DNA of 5,577 nucleotides from Methanobacterium sp. (GCA_003162655.1 PMMY01000245.1:1-5577); one strand, 5' to 3'; shown: positions 1-5,577, numbered from the stretch's first letter. Numbers and translations: made by a program. The notes: generated by a model from the letters alone, not told the origin.

Positions 1-700
1 GATTCCTTGTATTGAATCAGGAATTCCGGGATTTGAAGAACTCACACGTTCAAATGGTGGAACTGGTGGGATCCCCGAAAATACGGCCACATTAGTGTAT
101 GGCCCAGCAAAAACAGGTAAATCAATATTCGGCAATCAATTCACATACCAAGGACTTTTAAGTGGAGAGCCATGTCTTTATATTACAACTGATAAAGGTC
201 TAAAACAGTTTGAAACTAGTATGAATGAGTTCCAATGGCCAATCGAAAGATATCTTGAAGACAATTCCCTGTACGTAATTGACACCATATCAGATGTCTC
301 AAAGGGAAAATTGCCCAAATCTAAAACAGTTGTACAGTCATACATAAACAACCCCACCGACATCATGGTAAAAGTTGGTTCGGGTGTGCATTATATTTAC
401 AGAAATAATCCTAGATTCAGATCTGTTATAGATTCTGCAACAACCCTTTTAGCATACAACGATAACATGTTGATTATTCGCGTTTTAAAAGCCTATCTTA
501 TGAGAGTAAATGAAGCAGGCGGTACGCCCATAATATTATACACTGAAAATTCTGCAGATAGGATAGTAGAAACAATGCTCAAATCTTTGGTTGATAATAT
601 TATAAGGTTAGATGGGAAAGAATTGGTTGTTGAAGCCATGAAAGGAATTGGAAAAAGAAGTTCACCCTACCTGATAACAGATAAGGGTATTGAGTTATAA
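1..700 (+). CDS. KaiC-like RecA-superfamily ATPase, paralogue 1 (start codon cut by window edge)
   Basis: A single-domain KaiC/RecA-fold P-loop protein of the archaeal COG0467 type, expected to be cytoplasmic and to bind ATP; its substrate and output are unknown. The open frame runs from base 2. It aligns without gaps to the next gene, whose N-terminus is MIQTIESGIPGF, so base 1 is probably the G of an ATG start and the full protein would be 233 residues. The GTG at 95 cannot be the start because it lies just before the P-loop. Walker A is GPAKTGKS (residues 35-42). Walker B is SVIDS with D145. The position of the KaiC Glu-Glu pair reads T-D-K (64-66), so the usual catalytic glutamates are absent, as in FlaH-like relatives. 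The C-terminal strand region (DNIIRLDG, then a basic MKGIGKR segment and LITDKGIEL) follows the KaiC pattern. The next gene starts 72 bases downstream on the same strand with no clear promoter between them, so co-transcription is likely. The fold is certain enough; the role is not. Confidence 0.85.
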   Translation, partial: IPCIESGIPGFEELTRSNGGTGGIPENTATLVYGPAKTGKSIFGNQFTYQGLLSGEPCLYITTDKGLKQFETSMNEFQWPIERYLEDNSLYVIDTISDVSKGKLPKSKTVVQSYINNPTDIMVKVGSGVHYIYRNNPRFRSVIDSATTLLAYNDNMLIIRVLKAYLMRVNEAGGTPIILYTENSADRIVETMLKSLVDNIIRLDGKELVVEAMKGIGKRSSPYLITDKGIEL

Positions 701-757
701 GAAAATTCAAGATTATCAAAGCAGTAAATTATCAATTTAAATTATTCTTACCAACTT

Positions 758-764
758 AGAGGTT
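758..764 (+). promoter_or_regulatory. Ribosome binding site of the second KaiC-like gene
   Basis: AGAGGTT lies 8 bases before the ATG at 773 and matches the GGAGGT-type complement of the archaeal 16S rRNA 3' end. It supports the ATG at 773 as the start, which in turn fixes the expected start of the upstream paralogue by alignment. Confidence 0.65.
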
Positions 765-772
765 CCATCTAT

Positions 773-1495
773 ATGATCCAAACTATTGAATCGGGAATTC
801 CCGGATTTGACCAACTTACAGTATCTGAACTTGCTGAAGGCGGAATCCCAGAGAAATCTACTACCTTAATATACGGCCCTCCCAAAACAGGCAAATCCAT
901 ATTTTGCAATCAGTTCGCATATCAAGGACTTTTAAAACAGGAACCATGCCTCTATGTGAGCACTGATCAGGGTCTTAAACAAGTCCAGAGTAATATGATG
1001 GGTTTCAATTGGTTGATCCAGAGTTACATCCAAAACCAGACCCTTTATATTATCGATGGAATATCACAACTTTCAGGAGCAAAATTAGAGGATACGAACA
1101 ACATAAAATCATCATCAGTTGGTAACCCTGCCGATATGATGGTTAAAGTGGGTATTGGAACAAGATCTGTCTACAAAAAATCCAATCATTTCATATCTAT
1201 ACTAGATTCACTTAACACTCTATTTGCTTTCAATCAGGAGCAAATGGTAATAAGAATCTTAAAGGCATACCTAAGAAGAATCAGAGAAGCTGGAGGTACT
1301 GGTTTAATAGCCTATACTGAAGGTGTAACAAATTCAGATACAGAAAACGAATTAAAATCACTATTTGACAACACTATAAGATTAGATGGAGAATATATAC
1401 GTGTGGAATCCAATTTTGAAGACTATGAGGAAGTTAAAAGTTATGAATCAACTTACATCATAACAGATGAGGGCGTTGTTGTTAATGGAAAATAA
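773..1495 (+). CDS. KaiC-like RecA-superfamily ATPase, paralogue 2
   Basis: A 240-residue single KaiC-type domain, complete in the window. Walker A is GPPKTGKS (residues 35-42) and Walker B is ISILDS with D145. The segment after strand 2 reads YVSTDQG (61-67), so the two catalytic glutamates of KaiC proteins are replaced by D65-Q66. By hand alignment it is about 53% identical to the upstream gene over residues 1-200 with no gap, so the pair arose by tandem duplication. The two diverge after residue 206: here the segment is acidic (NFEDYEEVK, 214-222), where paralogue 1 is basic and where KaiC proteins carry a K-x-R-G element that reaches the neighbouring subunit's ATP. No membrane segment, signal peptide or DNA-binding domain is visible. 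It probably binds nucleotide and may form mixed or separate rings with its paralogue in a signalling role (inference). FlaH or another archaeal KaiC-like subgroup is a possible alternative, but no archaellum genes are nearby. Confidence 0.85.
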   Translation: MIQTIESGIPGFDQLTVSELAEGGIPEKSTTLIYGPPKTGKSIFCNQFAYQGLLKQEPCLYVSTDQGLKQVQSNMMGFNWLIQSYIQNQTLYIIDGISQLSGAKLEDTNNIKSSSVGNPADMMVKVGIGTRSVYKKSNHFISILDSLNTLFAFNQEQMVIRILKAYLRRIREAGGTGLIAYTEGVTNSDTENELKSLFDNTIRLDGEYIRVESNFEDYEEVKSYESTYIITDEGVVVNGK

Positions 1496-1544
1496 TCTGT
1501 AAAAATTAATCAAACCCATCCATCAATTAGTAAAAAATCTTATT

Positions 1545-1557
1545 AAAACTTATAAAT
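1545..1557 (+). promoter_or_regulatory. Archaeal promoter (BRE/TATA) for the TPR gene
   Basis: AAAAC followed by the octamer TTATAAAT (1550-1557) is a good archaeal BRE/TATA combination. With the usual spacing of about 26 bases from the box centre, transcription would start near 1580, giving a leader of about 60 bases that contains the GGAGG site. It lies in the 147-base gap after the KaiC-like pair, so the TPR gene probably has its own transcript. Confidence 0.6.
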
Positions 1558-1570
1558 GTTACTTGAACAT
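1556..1570 (+). repeat. Short inverted repeat abutting the TATA box, candidate operator
   Basis: ATGTT-acttg-AACAT is a perfect 5-base inverted repeat with a 5-base spacer. It overlaps the last two bases of the TATA octamer and lies upstream of the predicted start site, a position where archaeal repressors often bind. The arms are short, so chance occurrence is possible. Confidence 0.3.
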
Positions 1571-1631
1571 CAAATCCCCTGAATACATTAATCGGTTGAA
1601 TAATAATAACAAAAACCAATGAATAATTTTT

Positions 1632-1636
1632 GGAGG
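1632..1636 (+). promoter_or_regulatory. Ribosome binding site that decides the TPR gene start
   Basis: GGAGG sits 6 bases before the ATG at 1643. A longer in-frame ATG exists at 1619, but the GGAGG would then fall inside the coding sequence and no good site precedes 1619. The ATG at 1643 is therefore chosen. Confidence 0.8.
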
Positions 1637-1642
1637 AAAAAT

Positions 1643-2578
1643 ATGAAAGAAATGCTTCTCATGACAGGTGTTTTTGATAGATTATCTGGTGGCGATCCTG
1701 ATGAAAAAACCATCGACCCCGACGAATATACAATTGAAGACTACCAGGAATTATTAAATGAATACAGAGATGCTGAAGCAGAAATTTTGATAAACATTGC
1801 AACTATCCACTTTGAAGAGGAAAATATCAATAAATCAATGAAAATCCTTGAAAAAGCAATTGAGATATACAAAGAACTGAAAGATTTCAATAAACAGGCA
1901 CTTGTTTTAGATTTAATGGGGGACATTAATCGTTACAATAACAAAAATAGTTTAGCTCTTGAGAATTTTAGGGAAGCATATAGAATTTACTCTGATGATG
2001 AATCAGATCATAAAAATGAAATCCTCGAAAAGATTAAAGAGCTGGAAGTTCTCCAAAGTGCTGGAGAAGCTAAAAATATTTATAACTATGGAATACCAAC
2101 AAAAATTCCTTCAGAGCCCAGAACTCAAATGGAACAATCATCAGATTACATTAAAATTAGGGATAATATAGAAGATGTTATAGGCATGTTGAACGGGGCA
2201 GATACCTACATATCATATGCCAAATCTGAAGATCCAATGGAAGACTTGGAAAATGCATATGAAATGTCCAGTGGAATAGGGGATAATACAGGTAAATCTA
2301 CTCTACTTTTGATCATGGGATATGTTTCTCTTGAAAAATCTAAAACCAATGAAGCACTCAAATATTTTAATGAAGCACTAGAAAAATTCCAGGATATTGA
2401 CGATAACATGGGAGAAGCTGTTTCAAGACTCCTAATTGGTACTGCAGATTATATTAATGGTAATATGGAGAAAGTATCGATCAACTTCCGAAAGTCCATA
2501 GAGATACTGAGGGATATGGAGGACGTTCCTGGAGAAAACATTGCAATGAAACTCATGAATGCAATATACGAGGAATAA
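1643..2578 (+). CDS. Tetratricopeptide-repeat (TPR) protein
   Basis: A 311-residue soluble all-helical protein made of TPR units, a fold that mediates protein-protein contacts. The first two units are near residues 46-79 (ending KAIEIYKEL) and 86-119 (ending FREAYRIYSD). A linker of about 45 residues follows, with a Pro-rich turn (IPTKIPSEP, 151-159). A second array begins with a degenerate unit near 178-212 and continues with units near 218-251 (EALKYFNEALEKF) and 258-291 (FRKSIEILRDM), plus a final single helix. In the second array a D-x-x-G signature recurs at 214, 254 and 294, exactly 40 residues apart, the spacing of the TPR_12 kind. No signal peptide, membrane helix or enzymatic domain is seen. 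The start at 1643 is set by a GGAGG site, and a TATA box lies upstream. It follows the KaiC-like pair on the same strand and could be their partner, but this rests on position only. Confidence 0.85.
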   Translation: MKEMLLMTGVFDRLSGGDPDEKTIDPDEYTIEDYQELLNEYRDAEAEILINIATIHFEEENINKSMKILEKAIEIYKELKDFNKQALVLDLMGDINRYNNKNSLALENFREAYRIYSDDESDHKNEILEKIKELEVLQSAGEAKNIYNYGIPTKIPSEPRTQMEQSSDYIKIRDNIEDVIGMLNGADTYISYAKSEDPMEDLENAYEMSSGIGDNTGKSTLLLIMGYVSLEKSKTNEALKYFNEALEKFQDIDDNMGEAVSRLLIGTADYINGNMEKVSINFRKSIEILRDMEDVPGENIAMKLMNAIYEE

Positions 2579-2657
2579 ATGAAATAAAAATAAATGAAAC
2601 TTTTAGTTGATGATTAAGTTTTATAAATCCATATATCTACTTTGAAAATTGATATAA

Positions 2658-2685
2658 TTATTTAAACTATATAATATTTAAATAA
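2658..2685. repeat. 9-base inverted repeat in AT-rich spacer
   Basis: TTATTTAAA (2658-2666) and TTTAAATAA (2677-2685) are perfect reverse complements around a 10-base spacer. All pairs are A:T, so as RNA the stem would be weak. In DNA of about 17% GC such repeats arise readily by chance. Confidence 0.25.
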
Positions 2686-2708
2686 ATTACTGAAAAGTCT
2701 ATATTAAT

Positions 2709-2796
2709 TATTTTTAGAAATGAATTGTTGTAATTTTTAACTCCAGAACCATTTGAGTATAAATAAAATTCTAATAGTTAGTTGATAATTATTTTT
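2709..2796 (+). terminator. Candidate archaeal U-tract terminator zone for the TPR gene
   Basis: Three T5 tracts occur on the + strand, at 2711-2715, 2734-2738 and 2792-2796, between 130 and 220 bases beyond the TPR stop codon. Euryarchaeal RNA polymerase commonly terminates at runs of U without a strong hairpin. The distance from the stop codon and the general A/T richness keep confidence low. Confidence 0.3.
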
Positions 2797-2836
2797 ACCA
2801 CTTCAACATCATGATATTGTTAGAAAATATAAATTA

Positions 2837-3295
2837 TTAACGTTTAATAAGTAAGTAAATAGTTCTAAGCGGTATTTTAAGATTTTTCGATATTCTTTTG
2901 GCTGGAATTCCTTTATTATACAATTTTTTAACTTCCTTTACTTTTTCTGAAGTGTACTTAACCTTTCTACCTCTTTTAAGACTTGAATTTTTAAGGTAGT
3001 ATACTGTTTTAATAGGCAGGTTTAGTTTTTGAGATATTGACTTTGGACTCTCACCTTTATCCAGCAGGGACTGTATTTTGGTTGCTTCATTAGAACTGTA
3101 TTTCCTGGGTCTGCCCCTTCTCTGGACAGGCTCCACTTCAATGTTCAGTTCTCTGAGTGCATCCATGTACTTCTTAGATATTCTGGTGTAAATACTAATA
3201 GGACATGTTATCTTCTCCAGATCAGGATTACTGTCAAGTATCTCCATTATCTTACGGGAGGAAAGCTGTTCATTCACATAAACCACTGATACCAA
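2837..3295 (-). CDS. Probable DNA-binding protein with two tandem Hin/resolvase-like HTH units
   Basis: About 152 residues, predicted to be cytoplasmic and strongly basic in its C-terminal two-thirds. From residue 61 there are two ungapped copies of a 48-residue unit (61-101 and 109-149; 16 of 41 residues identical). Each has an N-terminal basic arm (GRPRKYS; GRKVKYT), a helix, and a helix-turn-helix (KGESPKSISQKLNLPIKTVYYL-type). This is the layout of the Hin invertase DNA-binding domain (GRPR arm in the minor groove, then HTH; the HTH_7 class). The serine-recombinase catalytic domain is absent. The first 58 residues form a small alpha/beta-looking segment containing CPISIYTRISKKYM, which faintly recalls archaeal DUF1699; I could not verify this. 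The start is TTG at 3295, placed 8 bases after a GAGGTG site. An in-frame GTG at 3304 is the alternative (155 residues), but it overlaps that site. The gene follows the DUF530-like gene by about 18 bases, so it is probably the last gene of the metG unit. It could be a transcription regulator or a nucleoid-type protein. Confidence 0.75.
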   Translation of the reverse strand: MVSVVYVNEQLSSRKIMEILDSNPDLEKITCPISIYTRISKKYMDALRELNIEVEPVQRRGRPRKYSSNEATKIQSLLDKGESPKSISQKLNLPIKTVYYLKNSSLKRGRKVKYTSEKVKEVKKLYNKGIPAKRISKNLKIPLRTIYLLIKR

Positions 3296-3303
3296 AGAAT
3301 TCA

Positions 3304-3309
3304 CACCTC
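3304..3309 (-). promoter_or_regulatory. Ribosome binding site that argues for a TTG start
   Basis: GAGGTG on the - strand is complementary to the archaeal 16S rRNA 3' end. It ends on the G of the in-frame GTG at 3304, leaving no spacing for that codon, but lies 8 bases before TTG at 3295. That favours TTG as the initiator of the HTH gene. Confidence 0.5.
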
Positions 3310-3313
3310 ATTT

Positions 3314-4885
3314 TTATCCCTTTATCATCTCTAAGAATTTTTTAGCTTTCTTGGTTTGGGGTTTTCCAAAGATGTTCCATTTATCTCTTTCAACCTTAAC
3401 ATCGTCAGGGTCAACAGAAAAAACACGTGCAGCAACTTCAATCGAAAGTCTACCTGTTATATTTAAAAGAACTGCAGCAGCAGCATTGGAATTAGTCTTA
3501 ACATGTAGTCCTTTCATTTTATTCTCCATTTCAAATTTCTTTGAAAGTAAATTTTTAATATGAGTAACATACTCAATATTCTCGTGCATAAAATCCTTCA
3601 TGATAATAACAACATCTTCATCAAAATCTTCAAATGCCTTGATCTGGTTGGTGTCAAGATTTGGGCGCAGATTAGGGAATGGTCCTGAGTATTTGCTCCT
3701 GCGATCAAAGGATGTTGACAGGTAACATTTCAATATATCCCATAAGATCATAACCCTCGGCACTTCTACAAAAAGTTTTCTTTCGAGTTTTTCTCGGGAT
3801 TCTATGTCAATTTTAAGCTCTTTATCAAAATTCCCTTTCTTATCTAGGAGTTTCTCCTTAAAGAGCATGTCGTTAATAAGTTCATCTTGAATATGTTCGA
3901 AGTCAGATACATCTTCAACCATTTTTTTGGCCAGCAACCTTGTCTTTTTAATTGTTTCATCATATACTCGAAGTTTGTTCTTGTTTATAATGATGTCATT
4001 TAGGATACTTGTAAAAACTTCCCTAGCCTTCTTTTCTGCAAGTTTTACGTATCCAATTGAAAGTGCTGTTTGTACATGTTTATCATTTATTATAGAGGGT
4101 TTCTTCCTATGAAATTGCATGAATTCAATACGAGTATTTGAACCATATTCCCTTCTTATTTCTCTTTCATAATTCATCTGATCATTTGCATCAATGTTAA
4201 CCCTTTTTCTTACCCATCTTCCATCCTCATAGACTTTGATAACTAGTGAAAGGGTTTTTACAATTCCCCTCTTTTCATGTTTAAGGATTCTGACAATCTT
4301 CCGAAATGCTTCTCGCCCCATTGGAGATAGTTCGGACATTTTAACCATGTACTCTCCTGATAATGGGAGATATTTGATGATTTCCAGTCGGTGAACTCCA
4401 TGATGGTTTATGTCAAGATTTATATCACTTGAGCCGCAGTTGCAGCTACCTGTTAAGAAGGTGGTCAGTTCGTGTCCTGTAAATTTTCCTTTACAATTAC
4501 TGCAGCTGAGTATGGCAAATTCTTCAAGATGCCCGATTGCAATTTTATGGGATGCTATAGCTGATTTAACCCTGTCTAATATGTTTTTTTTGGCAGCTGC
4601 ATTCATTCGAAAGTACTGGGTGTGTTTGTTAACATCGTAAATATCATCAACTTTCATCTCAGATTTGGGAGCGCGTCCATACTTCATCAGGGATCTATAG
4701 GGAGTTTTGTAACCCTTGATTTCCATAGTGTCCCTAAACTCCTGCAGGTCTTCAAGGTTCTTTTTAAGATAGTTATATATGTGAATAAAGGTTTTAAAAT
4801 CTTTTATTTCATCAACTTCTACCCATTTATGCCTTATTCCGTCAAGGAATCTCTCGGCATTAGCAATTAAAACTGATTCATTCAT
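3314..4885 (-). CDS. Uncharacterised methanogen protein with zinc-ribbon motif (DUF530-like)
   Basis: A 523-residue protein of unknown function. From length, motif pattern and position next to metG I take it to be the DUF530 family of methanogens, but that assignment is from memory and was not searched. Residues 1-125 are helical and charged. At 128-150 there is a compact metal-binding pattern, CxxC (C128, C131) and CxC (C148, C150) in a beta-ribbon context with L-T-G-S before the second pair, consistent with a structural zinc ribbon. A basic segment with RWVRKRV follows near 223-229. Long charged helices occupy about 285-375, and the C-terminal 60 residues (from N465) form a small helical, basic domain ending KKAKKFLEMIKG. 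No signal peptide or membrane helix is present. The ATG overlaps the metG stop as ATGA, and GGTGA lies 9 bases upstream (4895-4899), so it is translationally coupled to metG. A role in RNA or translation is suggested only by this context and the basic zinc-ribbon character. Confidence 0.8.
   Translation of the reverse strand: MNESVLIANAERFLDGIRHKWVEVDEIKDFKTFIHIYNYLKKNLEDLQEFRDTMEIKGYKTPYRSLMKYGRAPKSEMKVDDIYDVNKHTQYFRMNAAAKKNILDRVKSAIASHKIAIGHLEEFAILSCSNCKGKFTGHELTTFLTGSCNCGSSDINLDINHHGVHRLEIIKYLPLSGEYMVKMSELSPMGREAFRKIVRILKHEKRGIVKTLSLVIKVYEDGRWVRKRVNIDANDQMNYEREIRREYGSNTRIEFMQFHRKKPSIINDKHVQTALSIGYVKLAEKKAREVFTSILNDIIINKNKLRVYDETIKKTRLLAKKMVEDVSDFEHIQDELINDMLFKEKLLDKKGNFDKELKIDIESREKLERKLFVEVPRVMILWDILKCYLSTSFDRRSKYSGPFPNLRPNLDTNQIKAFEDFDEDVVIIMKDFMHENIEYVTHIKNLLSKKFEMENKMKGLHVKTNSNAAAAVLLNITGRLSIEVAARVFSVDPDDVKVERDKWNIFGKPQTKKAKKFLEMIKG
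4882..4885 (-). other. ATGA stop/start overlap between metG and the DUF530-like gene
   Basis: On the - strand ATG (4885-4883) shares two bases with TGA (4884-4882). This four-base overlap is a classic sign of translational coupling and a shared transcript, tying the uncharacterised protein's expression to the synthetase. Confidence 0.9.
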
Positions 4886-5577
4886 CTTACATTTTCACCG
4901 ATCTCAGCGTCTTCAACAGTTAATGGACTCATATTAGAGTCGGTTGCAAGGAGCATGCCTTCAGATTTTATTCCAAAAAGTTTTGTAGGTGGTAAATTCA
5001 CAAGTACAATAACTTTTTTGTTTAAAACTTCTTCTGGTGAGTATTTCTGTGCAACACCTGCAACTACTTGTATCTTCTTTTCACCAATGTCCACCACGAG
5101 CTTTAATAGATTGTCTGATTTTTTTACGTTCTTGGCACCTACAACTTTTCCAACCCTTAGATCCAAAGCTGCAAAATCATCTATTGATATTTCATCCTTC
5201 ATAGTTTCAACTTCCTTCAAATTTTCGTAAAGTTCTTCCTTCTCTTTGTTGATAACATCATCCTCTACCTTGAAAAAGATGGGTTTAGCTTCCATTATTA
5301 AATGACCAGCCGGTACGAATTCAGCTGCATCATTCCATTTTTGGTCAGAATCAATATTTAAGATTTCAAATATCTCCTTTGTTTTAACAGGCATGTATGG
5401 TATAAGAGTAACAGCCATAGTTTTTGAAAGCTGATTTGCCAGGTAAAGACAATTTCCAGCCACAGTTTTCGATGTTTTCACTGTTTTCCAGGGTTCTTTA
5501 TCGTTGAAATATTTGTTTCCATATTTGGCGAGTTTTATAATTTCGATCAGACCTTCTCTGAACTTGAAATTTTCTAT
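4882..5577 (-). CDS. metG: Methionyl-tRNA synthetase, C-terminal part (5' end beyond window)
   Basis: The enzyme charges initiator and elongator tRNA-Met with methionine, in the cytoplasm. The frame is open to the window edge and gives the last 231 residues; archaeal MetRS with this layout is usually about 650 residues, so the catalytic Rossmann domain (HIGH, KMSKS) lies outside. Fragment residues 1-105 are the end of the helical anticodon-binding domain, recognisable from AKYGNKYF and EPWKT near 17-32 and from LANQLSKTMAVTLIPYMP. A charged helical linker (about 105-127) joins it to a Trbp111/EMAPII-type tRNA-binding OB domain at about 130-231, with DLRVGKVV, QVVAGVAQKY, NLPPTKLFGIKSEGMLLA. 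This domain strengthens tRNA binding and often mediates dimerisation in the family. The internal GTG at 5481 is not a start, because the conserved anticodon-domain motif precedes it in frame. The stop codon overlaps the start of the zinc-ribbon gene as ATGA, indicating one operon; the promoter is not in view. Confidence 0.95.
   Translation of the reverse strand: MENFKFREGLIEIIKLAKYGNKYFNDKEPWKTVKTSKTVAGNCLYLANQLSKTMAVTLIPYMPVKTKEIFEILNIDSDQKWNDAAEFVPAGHLIMEAKPIFFKVEDDVINKEKEELYENLKEVETMKDEISIDDFAALDLRVGKVVGAKNVKKSDNLLKLVVDIGEKKIQVVAGVAQKYSPEEVLNKKVIVLVNLPPTKLFGIKSEGMLLATDSNMSPLTVEDAEIGENVR

Larger units (their letters stand above)
2579..2836. other. AT-rich convergent intergenic region, no gene seen
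   Basis: This stretch lies between the 3' ends of the + strand TPR gene and the - strand HTH gene. By direct count 43 of 258 bases are G or C (about 17%), well below the flanking genes. No supportable reading frame is present. It contains an orphan TATTA-type promoter octamer (TTATAAAT, 2621-2628), a 9-base all-A/T inverted repeat (2658-2666 with 2677-2685) and three T5 tracts. It most likely serves as the transcription-termination zone for both convergent units. Confidence 0.7.

Noticed and set aside
95..700. GTG at 95 as start of the first KaiC-like gene
   Set aside because: It would remove the N-terminal strand and start two residues before the P-loop; the frame is open to base 2 and aligns from the first residues with the paralogue.
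736..744. TTTAAATTA as a TATA box for the second KaiC-like gene
   Set aside because: A start about 26 bases downstream would fall inside or beyond the ribosome binding site at 758-764; co-transcription with the upstream gene is simpler.
1619..1642. ATG at 1619 as start of the TPR gene
   Set aside because: The GGAGG at 1632-1636 is 6 bases before ATG 1643 and would be inside the gene; no site precedes 1619.
1741..2409. Small overlapping frames on both strands inside the TPR gene
   Set aside because: They have no ribosome binding sites or recognisable domains and mirror the codon pattern of the real gene.
2808..2815. 8-base palindrome ATCATGAT near the HTH gene 3' end
   Set aside because: It is short, does not extend, and lies downstream of both genes, so no regulatory role is supported.
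2837..3304. Mobile element or active serine recombinase
   Set aside because: Only the DNA-binding type is present; there is no catalytic serine domain, no terminal inverted repeats and no target duplication, and the gene is embedded in the metG unit.
3351..5230. + strand frames opposite metG and the zinc-ribbon gene
   Set aside because: They are antisense shadows rich in Ser, Phe and Leu, with no start signals or family motifs.
4882..5481. GTG at 5481 as start of a free-standing tRNA-binding protein
   Set aside because: The frame continues upstream to the window edge with anticodon-domain motifs NKYF and EPWKT, so this is the end of full-length MetRS.

Overview
The window looks like chromosomal DNA from a methanogenic archaeon, most likely of the order Methanobacteriales (Methanobacterium-like). 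This is inferred from four things: an AT-rich genome; an archaeal TATA element (TTATAAAT) combined with GGAGG/GAGGTG-type ribosome binding sites; an archaeal-type methionyl-tRNA synthetase with a fused C-terminal tRNA-binding domain; and a co-linear gene that I take to be the methanogen-restricted DUF530 family.

The left half (1-2578) is read on the + strand. It holds two tandem, paralogous KaiC/RecA-like P-loop proteins of about 240 residues. The first begins at the window edge and probably lacks only two bases of its start codon. Both keep Walker A and Walker B at identical positions but lack the KaiC catalytic Glu-Glu pair. A 147-base gap with a good TATA box and a small inverted repeat follows, and then a 311-residue TPR protein.

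A 258-base, roughly 17% GC non-coding stretch (2579-2836) separates the convergent gene blocks. It carries U-tract terminator candidates and an orphan TATA octamer.

The right half (2837-5577) is read on the - strand as a tight operon-like run. It starts with the 3' part of metG (methionyl-tRNA synthetase, cut by the window end), which overlaps by ATGA a 523-residue DUF530-like zinc-ribbon protein. About 18 bases later comes a small protein with two tandem Hin-invertase-like helix-turn-helix units, each led by a GRPR-like basic arm, and no recombinase catalytic domain.

How the genes may work together is inference. The metG block is probably one transcription unit: a housekeeping synthetase, an uncharacterised methanogen protein and a probable DNA-binding protein. 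The KaiC-like pair and the TPR protein look like signalling or scaffold proteins of unknown output. Nothing resembling a CRISPR array, insertion sequence, RNA gene or known defence system is visible. The least ordinary items are the duplicated Hin-like DNA-binding protein and the catalytic-glutamate-less KaiC-like tandem pair.
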